Below, piece by piece: positions 57,811-64,000 of a DNA stretch of 64,000 nt. Under the pieces are notes generated by a model. It was not told the origin of the DNA, searched no databases, and was given only the letters and a program-made list of their open reading frames with translations. Positions within the stretch are counted from its first letter, which is position 1. Each line of letters opens with the position of its first letter. Both the position numbers and the translations under genes were made by a program. This stretch comes from Sphingopyxis sp. GW247-27LB (lineage in GTDB: Bacteria; Pseudomonadota; Alphaproteobacteria; Sphingomonadales; Sphingomonadaceae): the NCBI RefSeq assembly GCF_002277025.1, contig NZ_NIWD01000008.1, forward strand, positions 123,962 to 187,961, read 5' to 3'.

Positions 57811-60489
57811 TCAGCCGCTGTTCCTGAGCGCGGTGGCGATCGCGTTGATCGTGAGCTGGATGCCCTCGGCGATGCGCGGGTCGGTCTCGCCGGCGCGGTG
57901 GCGCTTCATCAGCTCGATCTGGAGCAGGTTCAACGGCTCGATATAGGGCAGCCGCAACCGGATCGACGCCTCGAGCGCCGGATTCTTCTCGAGCAGCCGC
58001 GTCTGGCCGGTGATCGTCAGCAGCCCGTCGTGGGCGCGGTTCCAGCCGTCGCGGACGCGCGCGAAGATCGCTTCGTGCCCCTCGACATGGCTCGCGAGCT
58101 CGGCATAGCGCGCCGCGATCCCCATGTCGGACTTGGCGAGCACCATCTCCATATTGTCGAGCAATGCCGCGAAGAAGGGTGAGCTTTGCGCCATGTCGGC
58201 GAGCAGCGCCTGGTCGCCGAACGCCGCGAACGCCTCGCCCGTCCCGTACCAGCCGGGCAGCATCGCGCGCGACTGCGCCCAGCTGAACACCCAGGGAATC
58301 GCGCGCAGATCCTCGATCGCGCTCGACTTGGTGCGGCTCGACGGGCGCGAGCCGATCTTCAGCGTCGCGATCTCGGCGATCGGGGTCATCGCGCGAAAGA
58401 AATCCCTGAAACCGCTCGTGTCATAGACGAGCGCGCGATAGGCGGCGAGGGCGGTGTCCGACAGCGCGTCCATCGCGCCCGCGAAGCGCGCCGCGTCGGC
58501 GTCGCTCATCGGCTCGGGCTCGAGGCTCGCGAGCAGGCTTGCCGACACCATCGCCTCGAGGTTGGTTTCCGCGCTGTCGGCCGTGCCGAACTTCGCGGCG
58601 ATGACCTCGCCCTGTTCGGTGATGCGGATGCGGCCCTGCACCGTGCCCGCGGGCTGCGCGCGGATCGCCGCGAAAGCGCTGCCGCCGCCGCGCCCGACCG
58701 CGCCGCCGCGGCCGTGGAACAGCTGCATCGCGCTGCCGGCCTTCTCGAACACCGGGGTCAGCGCCTGCGACGCCTTGTAGAGTCCCCAGGTCGAGGTCAG
58801 ATAGCCGCCGTCCTTGTTCGAATCCGAATAGCCGATCATCACTTCCTGATGCCCGCGCACCCCGATCTGCGGGCCGATCTCGGGCATCGCGAAATAGCGC
58901 GTCATGATGTCGGGCGCGCGGCCGAGGTCGTCGATCGTCTCGAACAGCGGCACGACCATCAGGTTCGCCGCGCCGGCTTCGGCGCCGCTCCGCCACAGCC
59001 CGCCCTCGCGCGCGAGCACATGCACTTCGAGCAGGTCGGACAGGTCCTGCGCCATCGAGATGATCCACTGGCAGATCGTGTCGTTCCCCAGCCGCCGGCG
59101 CACGTCGGCCGCGGCATGGACGATCGCCAGCTCGCCCGCGGTCTCCTCGCTCCATTCGTGCCACGGCGCCGCGAGCGGGCGGTCGCTGGCGAGCTCGGCG
59201 GTGAGCAGCGCGACGCGCTCCGCCTCGCTCAGCGCCCGATAGTCGGCGCACACGCCCGAAACGCTGAGCAGCTCGGCGAGCACGCGCTCGTGCACCGCGC
59301 TGTTCTGCCGCATGTCGAGCGTCGCGAGGTGGAAGCCGAAGACCTCGACCGCGCGGATCAGCCGCCCGAGCGCGCCGATGCCGCCGAGCTGTCCCTCGCC
59401 GCTCGCCGACAGGCCGCCGGCGATGGTGACGAGGTCGCGGCGGAAATCGGCCGGCGTGGCGTAGGGTTCGCCCGCCAGCGCCGAGGGACGCGGCGGCGGC
59501 TTGCCGACGATTCCGGCATAGGTCGCGCACAGCCGCGCATAGAGGCCCGACAGCGCGCGGCGATAGGGTTCGTCGCGGCGGCTCGGCGCTTCGTCGCCGC
59601 TCGCTTCGGCGAGCGCGGCGACGGCCGGCGGGACGGGGGCGAGCGCCGCCGACACCGACAGCTCGGCGCCGAGCGCGTGCACCGCGTCGATATAATGGCC
59701 GAGCACCGCCGCGGCGTTGCGCCCAGTCGCCATGCGCAGCGTCTCGGCGGTGACGAAGGGATTGCCGTCGCGGTCGCCGCCGATCCAGCTCCCGACGCGC
59801 AGGAAGCTCGCGGGGCGCTGCCCCAGCTCCTTCTCCCAGCGCGCGTAGAGCTTGGGCACCACCGGCAGGAAGACGCCCTGCAAATAGGTCAGCGCATTGT
59901 CGATCTCGTCGGCGACGAACAGCTTTTCGGTGCGCAGCGGGCGCGTCTGCCACAGCAGCACGACCTGCCGCCGGATCGCCTCTTCGACGACGTCGCCCTC
60001 CGCCGTCTCCTCGGCTCCCGCGTCGCGCAGCCGCATCAGCTCGGCGATGCGGTTCTTGTGGTCGAGCATCGACTTGCGGCGTACCTCGGTCGGGTGCGCG
60101 GTCAGCACCGGGGCGATCAGCGCGGCGTCGAGCAGCTTCGCGACCGCCTCGCCGTCGATCCCGTCGGCGTCCAGCTTGGCGAGCGCCGCGGCGACCGTCG
60201 CCCCGGGCTCGGCGGCGACCCCCTGCCGGTCCTCGGCGAGGTTGGCGAGCATCGAAAACAGCATGAAGCCGCGGACGAAGGCGATGGTGTCGTCGAGGCT
60301 CAGCGCCTCGAGCCCCGGATCGATCGCCTCGGCGCCGGCGATGCCGCGGTGCCGGTCGACGCTCGCCGATCGGATATATTCGGTCTGGCGGAACAGCTTC
60401 TCGCCGCCATAGGCGCGGATGACGTCGCCCAGGATCCGCCCGAGATAGCGGATGTCGGGGTTTTGCGAAATCTGGATCGGCGGGCCCAT
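57811..60489 (-). CDS. ppc: Phosphoenolpyruvate carboxylase
   Basis: This enzyme carboxylates PEP to oxaloacetate, replenishing the TCA cycle. It has 892 aa, the family length. Conserved motifs are LTAHPTEVRRKSMLDHKNRI with the catalytic His, RVGSWIGGDRDGNPFVTAET, GYSDSNKDGGYLTSTWGLYK, and FHGRGGAVGRGGGSAF in the mobile active-site loop. The C-terminus ends QLTINAIATALRNSG (allosteric aspartate region nearby). A 22-bp palindrome lies 38 bp before the start. Acetyl-CoA from the fatty-acid region is a likely activator, as in other bacterial PEPCs. Confidence 0.96.
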   Translation of the reverse strand: MGPPIQISQNPDIRYLGRILGDVIRAYGGEKLFRQTEYIRSASVDRHRGIAGAEAIDPGLEALSLDDTIAFVRGFMLFSMLANLAEDRQGVAAEPGATVAAALAKLDADGIDGEAVAKLLDAALIAPVLTAHPTEVRRKSMLDHKNRIAELMRLRDAGAEETAEGDVVEEAIRRQVVLLWQTRPLRTEKLFVADEIDNALTYLQGVFLPVVPKLYARWEKELGQRPASFLRVGSWIGGDRDGNPFVTAETLRMATGRNAAAVLGHYIDAVHALGAELSVSAALAPVPPAVAALAEASGDEAPSRRDEPYRRALSGLYARLCATYAGIVGKPPPRPSALAGEPYATPADFRRDLVTIAGGLSASGEGQLGGIGALGRLIRAVEVFGFHLATLDMRQNSAVHERVLAELLSVSGVCADYRALSEAERVALLTAELASDRPLAAPWHEWSEETAGELAIVHAAADVRRRLGNDTICQWIISMAQDLSDLLEVHVLAREGGLWRSGAEAGAANLMVVPLFETIDDLGRAPDIMTRYFAMPEIGPQIGVRGHQEVMIGYSDSNKDGGYLTSTWGLYKASQALTPVFEKAGSAMQLFHGRGGAVGRGGGSAFAAIRAQPAGTVQGRIRITEQGEVIAAKFGTADSAETNLEAMVSASLLASLEPEPMSDADAARFAGAMDALSDTALAAYRALVYDTSGFRDFFRAMTPIAEIATLKIGSRPSSRTKSSAIEDLRAIPWVFSWAQSRAMLPGWYGTGEAFAAFGDQALLADMAQSSPFFAALLDNMEMVLAKSDMGIAARYAELASHVEGHEAIFARVRDGWNRAHDGLLTITGQTRLLEKNPALEASIRLRLPYIEPLNLLQIELMKRHRAGETDPRIAEGIQLTINAIATALRNSG

Positions 60490-60526
60490 GGCCCGAGTTG
60501 CTGCACCGCAGCAGACGTTACGTCAA

Positions 60527-60548
60527 GCGGCGCATAGCTATGCGCCGC
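60527..60548 (+). repeat. 22-bp perfect palindrome upstream of ppc
   Basis: The arms GCGGCGCATAG and CTATGCGCCGC form a perfect 22-bp palindrome. It lies between the stop of the membrane-protein gene and the ppc start, both on the minus strand. No T-tract follows, so it may be an operator or a transcript hairpin rather than a terminator. A TTGACG adjoins it on the ppc side. Confidence 0.7.
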
Positions 60549-60559
60549 CCGCGGAATCA

Positions 60560-61006
60560 TCAGGCGAAGGTTTCGTAGGTGTCGTCCGAAAATCCCGTGC
60601 CGCGCCGCAGGGCGAGCGCGCCGCGCACGCCCCCGATCATCGCCGCGAGCAGGAGCGCGCCGATCACCCAGGCGAACAGATTGCCCCCCAGAAGAAGGTC
60701 GAAAAAATAGAGGATCGTCGCAATGATCGCCGGAATCGCCCCCCGCCCGCGCCGCAGCAAATAGGCGGCAAGCAGCATATTCGCGATCACCGCCACGGTG
60801 ATGATCACCGCCGCATTCCCCTCGAGGATCGATCGCAGGATCAGCGTCGGCCCCCAAGCCAGAAGCAGCAGCACCAGCCGCAGGCCGCCGATGAAGAAAA
60901 GCACTGTGGAAGCGGTCTGGGTTCCGCTGAGCGCGCCCGCGCGCGTCGTCAGATCGGGCGACCAGAGATTCTTGAACGTGCCGCCGATTCCGCCTCGATA
61001 GGCCAT
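60560..61006 (-). CDS. Uncharacterised four-helix membrane protein
   Basis: This hypothetical inner-membrane protein has 148 aa with four hydrophobic helices (STVLFFIGGLRLVLLLLAWG; NAAVIITVAVIANMLLAAYL; AIPAIIATILYFFDLLLGG; AWVIGALLLAAMIGGVRGAL) and a short soluble N-terminus (AYRGGIGGTFKNLWSPDLTT). I recognise no family. It sits upstream of ppc with a perfect palindrome between them; the two could be cotranscribed but no evidence fixes this. Confidence 0.8.
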   Translation of the reverse strand: MAYRGGIGGTFKNLWSPDLTTRAGALSGTQTASTVLFFIGGLRLVLLLLAWGPTLILRSILEGNAAVIITVAVIANMLLAAYLLRRGRGAIPAIIATILYFFDLLLGGNLFAWVIGALLLAAMIGGVRGALALRRGTGFSDDTYETFA

Positions 61007-61104
61007 GATATGCTCCCCCAGCCGGCCGCGGACGCCCCCCGCGTCGCGATTCCCCGGCGGAGTTGGCTATCAAACTCCGAAATGGCGATCCAGCCCTATG
61101 GCGA

Positions 61105-61518
61105 TCAGCGCGTCCGCACCATCACCAGCGTTCCCATGTCGATCCGCGGCCGCCCGTCGAAGGTCACGCCATTGTGCGTGTCGGTGATGAACATCAGCTT
61201 CCCCGACGCGTCGGTGATCCGCGCCGAGACCGAATAGCGGCCGCGCGGGTCGAGCTTGCGCTGATCGACCGTCAGCGAAAAGGCGAAGGGCACCTGGCGA
61301 CCGTCGGCGGTGAAGGATTGCCGCGCGATCGTGCGCGACGGCGCGTCCATCAGGCTGACGTCGGCGAGCTGGATCTCGACCTGTGCCGTCGGCGGCAGCG
61401 CCATGCGCTCGCGATAGGTGACGCTGCCGGTCACGCTCACCGGCTGTTCGGACGGCATCAGCGTCGCGCAGGCGGCGAGCGGCAGGGTGACTAGGCTGAG
61501 CGCGAGTGCGCGGATCAT
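61105..61518 (-). CDS. YbaY-family lipoprotein
   Basis: YbaY/YscW-type lipoproteins are small beta-sheet proteins of unclear function. This one has 137 aa with lipobox LPLAAC (C17). The domain shows the family repeats VTGSVTYRERMALPPTAQVE, IARQSFTADGRQVPFAFSLT and RYSVSARITDASGKLMFITD. The ATG after AAGGAGAAGATC is chosen. It is separated by 98 bp from the downstream membrane-protein gene on the same strand. Confidence 0.85.
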   Translation of the reverse strand: MIRALALSLVTLPLAACATLMPSEQPVSVTGSVTYRERMALPPTAQVEIQLADVSLMDAPSRTIARQSFTADGRQVPFAFSLTVDQRKLDPRGRYSVSARITDASGKLMFITDTHNGVTFDGRPRIDMGTLVMVRTR

Positions 61519-61913
61519 GATCTTCTCCTTCGACATCCATCTTCGTGACACTCGCGCCGCGGATGTGACGAGGAATCCAGCGATGGCGGATCTTTAAGAC
61601 CGCCGAAGTGAACTTACGCTGTCCGTCCCGCTCGGTTCCCGTCGGCCTTCCGGCTCGATACGCCGGTCAGCCGGTCGAGGCGAAAGCGGCATCATTCGAT
61701 ACAGGCGCCGCGAACAGGATGCGCCCTTTCCTACACGGCCATATTGTGGTTCAAGCTGAACGATGCGGCACCGTCCCGAACGCCCTTTTCCTCCGTTCCT
61801 TCAAAGCCATCCATCGGTCACGGGTATCATTATACCCGAGGGGAGTGACAACTTTGACAACTTTGGAACGATTTTACGAAAAACAGGAATAAAGTTACGC
61901 GAATCGGCGCCCC
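61519..61913. other. 395-bp intergenic region
   Basis: This gap between the YbaY gene and the HNH gene holds no convincing gene. A 94-codon plus-strand frame (61608-61892) has no family signature or good ribosome-binding site and is not called. The region contains an inverted repeat and a tandem repeat at 61821-61865, listed separately, and is less GC-rich than its surroundings at its right end. Confidence 0.6.
61821..61865 (+). repeat. Inverted repeat plus tandem 9-mer
   Basis: CGGGTAT-CATT-ATACCCG is a hairpin with 7-bp arms (61821-61838). It is followed by GAGGGGAGTG and two exact copies of ACAACTTTG (61848-61865). The arrangement resembles a regulatory or small-RNA 5' region, but no known motif fits. 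Confidence 0.7.
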
Positions 61914-62480
61914 TCAGCCCTCCAGCTCGACGTCCCAATAAAGCCAGTCGATCCAGCTTTCGTGCAGATAGTTCGGCGGAAAGGCGCGGCCATTGTCCTG
62001 GAGCTGCCAGCTCGTCGGGCGCCACGGCTGGCGGTGGATCGGCATATGCGCCTGGCTCGGCGTGCGGCCGCCCTTCTTCAGGTTGCACGGGGCGCAGGCG
62101 GTGGTGACATTTTCCCAGCTCGTCCGCCCGCCGAGCCGCCGCGGCACGACATGATCGAAGGTCAGATCCTTGCCCGACCCGCAATATTGGCAGGCGAAGC
62201 GGTCGCGCAGGAACAGGTTGAAGCGCGTGAAGGCCGGATGCTGCGACGGCTTCACATATTGGCGGAGCGCGATCACGCTCGGGATCGGCATCGTCCTCGT
62301 CGGCGAATGAATCTCGCGCTCGTAATTCTCGACGATCGTCACGCGGTCGAGGAAGACCGCCTTGACCGCCGTCTGCCACGGCCACAGGCTGAGCGGGTAA
62401 TAGCTCAGCGGCGTATAATCGGCGTTGAGGACGAGCGCGGGACAATTATCGGGATGGCGGGCGAGATCGGGATGGAACAT
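61914..62480 (-). CDS. HNH-family endonuclease
   Basis: This HNH nuclease-fold protein has 188 aa. The motif is FACQYCGSGKDLTFDHVVPR followed by RLGGRTSWENVTTACAPCNL: zinc-binding C97, C100, C129 and C132, with the catalytic region D109-H110 and N124. The N-terminal domain (ALVLNADYTPLSYYPLSLWP, AVFLDRVTIVENY) is the one found in a conserved group of bacterial HNH proteins that are not restriction enzymes. The ATG at 62480 begins the conserved part. Confidence 0.88.
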   Translation of the reverse strand: MFHPDLARHPDNCPALVLNADYTPLSYYPLSLWPWQTAVKAVFLDRVTIVENYEREIHSPTRTMPIPSVIALRQYVKPSQHPAFTRFNLFLRDRFACQYCGSGKDLTFDHVVPRRLGGRTSWENVTTACAPCNLKKGGRTPSQAHMPIHRQPWRPTSWQLQDNGRAFPPNYLHESWIDWLYWDVELEG

Positions 62481-62548
62481 GGCTTTACGACGCTGCCCCC
62501 TTTGCTGCGCGGGATGGCGCGCCACTGCCGTTCCCAAGTGACAGCGTC

Positions 62549-62578
62549 ATTACATCACGCATATGATTCTGACGTCAA
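62549..62578 (-). promoter_or_regulatory. Sigma-70-type promoter of the HNH gene
   Basis: On the minus strand TTGACG and TGTAAT are separated by 18 bases, about 70 bp before the HNH start. Confidence 0.5.
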
Positions 62579-62650
62579 GGGGGCATCTGCCGCAACATAT
62601 GGAAGGATTCGCCGGCGGCGGCCACAGCATCTGGATTCGGCCGCGCGCCC

Positions 62651-63514
62651 ATGCTGACCCGTTTCGCGCCGAGCCCGACCGGCGAACTCCATCTCGGCCA
62701 CGGCTGGAGCGCGCTGCTCGCGCACGATGCGGCGCGCGGCGCGGGCGGCGAATTCCATCTCCGCATCGACGACATCGACGGCAGCCGCTCGCGCGAGGCC
62801 TATGTCGATGCGGCGCTCGCCGACCTCGAATGGCTCGGTCTCGCCTGGGACGGCGCGCCCGTGCGCCAGTCGCAGCGTCTCGGCGATTATGACGCGGCGC
62901 TCGCCGATCTCCGCGCGCGCGGCCTCGTCTATCCCTGCTTCTGCACCCGCGCCGACATCGCCGCGAGCCTCGCCGCGCCGCACGGCCCCCCCAATCCGTC
63001 GGGTGCCGCCATCTATCCCGGCACCTGCCGTCCTCTCGGCGCCGCGACGCGCGAGCGGCGGCTCGCGGAGGAGCCGCATTGCTGGCGGCTCGACATGCGC
63101 CATGCGGCCGCGCTCGCGGGCGATCTCGCCTGGGAGGAGGAGGGGCGGGGGATGCGCGCCGCCGACCCCGCGGCGCACGGCGACATCGTTCTCGCGCGCA
63201 AGGACGCGCCCGCGAGCTATCATCTCGCGAGCACGCTCGACGACGCCGCGATGCGCGTCACGCACGTCGTGCGCGGTGCCGACCTGATCGCCTCGACCGA
63301 CGTCCACCGCCTGCTCCAGGCGCTGCTCGGCCTCGCCACCCCCGTCTACCGCCATCACGCGCTCGTCTGCGGCGCCGACGGACAGCGGCTCGCGAAGCGC
63401 GACGCCGCGGCGTCGCTCGCCTCGCTGCGCGAAAGCGGCGTCGATGGCAAAATACTCGCGGACGATTTGCGCGCCGGGCGCCTTCCGGCTGGATATTCGC
63501 TGCGGATGCCCTAA
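62651..63514 (+). CDS. gluQRS: Glutamyl-Q tRNA(Asp) synthetase
   Basis: GluQRS transfers glutamate to the queuosine of tRNA-Asp. It has 287 aa, short because it lacks the anticodon-binding domain of GluRS. Signatures: FAPSPTGELHLGH with HLGH at 14-17, zinc ligands C96, C98, Y122 and C126, WRLDMRHAAALAGDLAW, and the KMSKS-equivalent R246-LAKRD251. The ATG is the first in-frame codon of the conserved N-terminus. The following gene lies nine bases on. Confidence 0.94.
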   Translation: MLTRFAPSPTGELHLGHGWSALLAHDAARGAGGEFHLRIDDIDGSRSREAYVDAALADLEWLGLAWDGAPVRQSQRLGDYDAALADLRARGLVYPCFCTRADIAASLAAPHGPPNPSGAAIYPGTCRPLGAATRERRLAEEPHCWRLDMRHAAALAGDLAWEEEGRGMRAADPAAHGDIVLARKDAPASYHLASTLDDAAMRVTHVVRGADLIASTDVHRLLQALLGLATPVYRHHALVCGADGQRLAKRDAAASLASLRESGVDGKILADDLRAGRLPAGYSLRMP

Positions 63515-63523
63515 ATAGGGCGC

Positions 63524-63748
63524 ATGACCATCCTGCTCGTCCTCGCCGTCATCGTGGCCGCCGGCCTCGTCCTGTTCGCGCTGGCGCGCGGCCTCTTCTA
63601 TTTCGCGCAGGGCCACCGCGCCGCGATGGACGGCACGGCGCACGAGAATCAGGTGATGCAGAACAAGATGATGATGGCGCGCGTGAAGTGGCAGGCGATC
63701 ACGATCATCCTGCTCGTGCTGATCGGCTTCCTCGCCGCCGGCAGCTAA
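63524..63748 (+). CDS. HIG1-domain small membrane protein
   Basis: This 74-aa protein has two hydrophobic helices (ILLVLAVIVAAGLVLFALAR and ITIILLVLIGFLAAG) flanking QVMQNKMMMARVKWQAITII, which matches the HIG1 domain core. HIG1 proteins are associated with respiratory complexes in alphaproteobacteria and mitochondria. It lies between gluQRS and the adenosyltransferase gene and may be cotranscribed with both. Confidence 0.85.
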   Translation: MTILLVLAVIVAAGLVLFALARGLFYFAQGHRAAMDGTAHENQVMQNKMMMARVKWQAITIILLVLIGFLAAGS

Positions 63749-63769
63749 AAGCCGCGCGCGGCCCGACCG

Positions 63770-64000
63770 ATGGTCAAGCTCAACAAGATCTACACGCGCA
63801 CCGGTGACGACGGCACCACGGGGCTCGTCGACGGCTCGCGTATCGCGAAGGCGGCGCCGCTGATGGCGGCGATCGGCGATGTCGACGAAGCGAACAGCGG
63901 GGTCGGCCTCGCCGGCGCCGCACTCGCCGCGGACAGCGCCGAAGCCGCGATGCTCGCGCGCATCCAGAACGAGCTGTTCGACCTCGGCGCCGACCTTGCG
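63770..64000 (+). CDS. Cob(I)alamin adenosyltransferase, PduO type (5' part)
   Basis: This enzyme adenosylates cobalamin to make coenzyme B12. Only the first 77 codons are in the window. They begin VKLNKIYTRTGDDGTTGLVD, the PduO N-terminal ATP-binding signature, and continue to IGDVDEANSGVGLAGAAL and IQNELFDLGADLA. The ATG is 21 bp after the HIG1-protein stop. Methylmalonyl-CoA mutase, which needs this cofactor, acts on propionyl-CoA from the valine operon, a metabolic but not positional link. Confidence 0.9.
   Translation, partial: MVKLNKIYTRTGDDGTTGLVDGSRIAKAAPLMAAIGDVDEANSGVGLAGAALAADSAEAAMLARIQNELFDLGADLA

Noticed and set aside
58186..60537. Long plus-strand open frame (783 codons) opposite ppc
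   Set aside because: It is an antisense shadow in GC-rich DNA. Its translation is Arg/Ala/Gly-rich with no domains, and the minus strand carries an unmistakable PEP carboxylase.
61608..61892. 94-codon plus-strand frame in the YbaY-HNH gap
   Set aside because: It has no ribosome-binding site, family match or typical codon pattern, and crosses the hairpin and tandem repeats; left as intergenic.
1..64000. CRISPR arrays, tRNA or rRNA genes, prophage or transposase genes
   Set aside because: I looked for regularly spaced direct repeats, cloverleaf-like sequence, and integrase or transposase motifs and saw none. A tRNA missed by eye remains possible.

Overview
The window is GC-rich, densely packed chromosomal DNA from an alphaproteobacterium, most likely a sphingomonad (Sphingopyxis/Sphingomonas type). 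The pointers are an SOS box of the alphaproteobacterial direct-repeat form (GTTC-N7-GTTC), a Caulobacter/sphingomonad-type TonB receptor in a polysaccharide locus, many adjacent acyl-CoA dehydrogenase and SDR genes, and numerous palindromic intergenic repeats. The species call is inference from gene content. No tRNA, rRNA, CRISPR array, insertion sequence or phage gene was recognised.

Layout. (1) 1-4.2 kb, flagellum: fliE-fliF on the minus strand behind a near-perfect sigma-54 promoter, and two tandem flagellin genes, each with a sigma-28-type promoter and a terminator. Both flagellin reading frames lose the conserved C-terminus and run into their own terminators. (2) 4.2-10.1 kb: the SOS mutagenesis cassette imuA-imuB-dnaE2, flanked by two long palindromic repeats of one family. 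(3) 10.1-15.9 kb: a complete tripartite RND efflux operon. (4) 16-31.5 kb, a pectin/uronate utilisation locus: kduI, kduD, kdgK, a type-B carboxylesterase, a pectate lyase-cupin-esterase operon, a TonB-dependent receptor, a GH43 glycosidase, a LacI regulator, a hydratase/FAH-fold enzyme and an ExuT-like transporter. Four copies of an operator around GACACCGGTKNC tie these promoters into one presumed LacI regulon.

(5) 31.5-39.6 kb: a valine-degradation operon (mmsA, isobutyryl-CoA dehydrogenase, 3-hydroxyisobutyryl-CoA hydrolase, enoyl-CoA hydratase, mmsB) with a divergent LysR gene, two small lipoproteins, a RidA-family protein and a tiny membrane protein. (6) 40-57 kb, a lipid/acyl-CoA region: a FadJ-like enzyme, a beta-lactamase-fold hydrolase, an aldo/keto reductase, four SDRs, a zinc alcohol dehydrogenase, a phosphotransferase plus acyl-CoA dehydrogenase pair resembling the two halves of ACAD10/11, two GPH-type transporters, and a second, heteromeric-looking acyl-CoA dehydrogenase pair. 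(7) 57-64 kb, mostly housekeeping: PEP carboxylase, small lipoproteins and membrane proteins, an HNH endonuclease, gluQRS, a HIG1-domain protein and the start of a PduO-type cobalamin adenosyltransferase.

How the genes work together: in region 4, pectin is cut outside the cell or in the periplasm (pectate lyase, esterases, GH43), oligomers enter through the TonB receptor and uronates through the ExuT-like permease, and KduI-KduD-KdgK convert the unsaturated uronate product to KDPG for an aldolase encoded elsewhere. Regions 5 and 6 feed propionyl- or acetyl-CoA into central metabolism, where PEP carboxylase (region 7) is anaplerotic.
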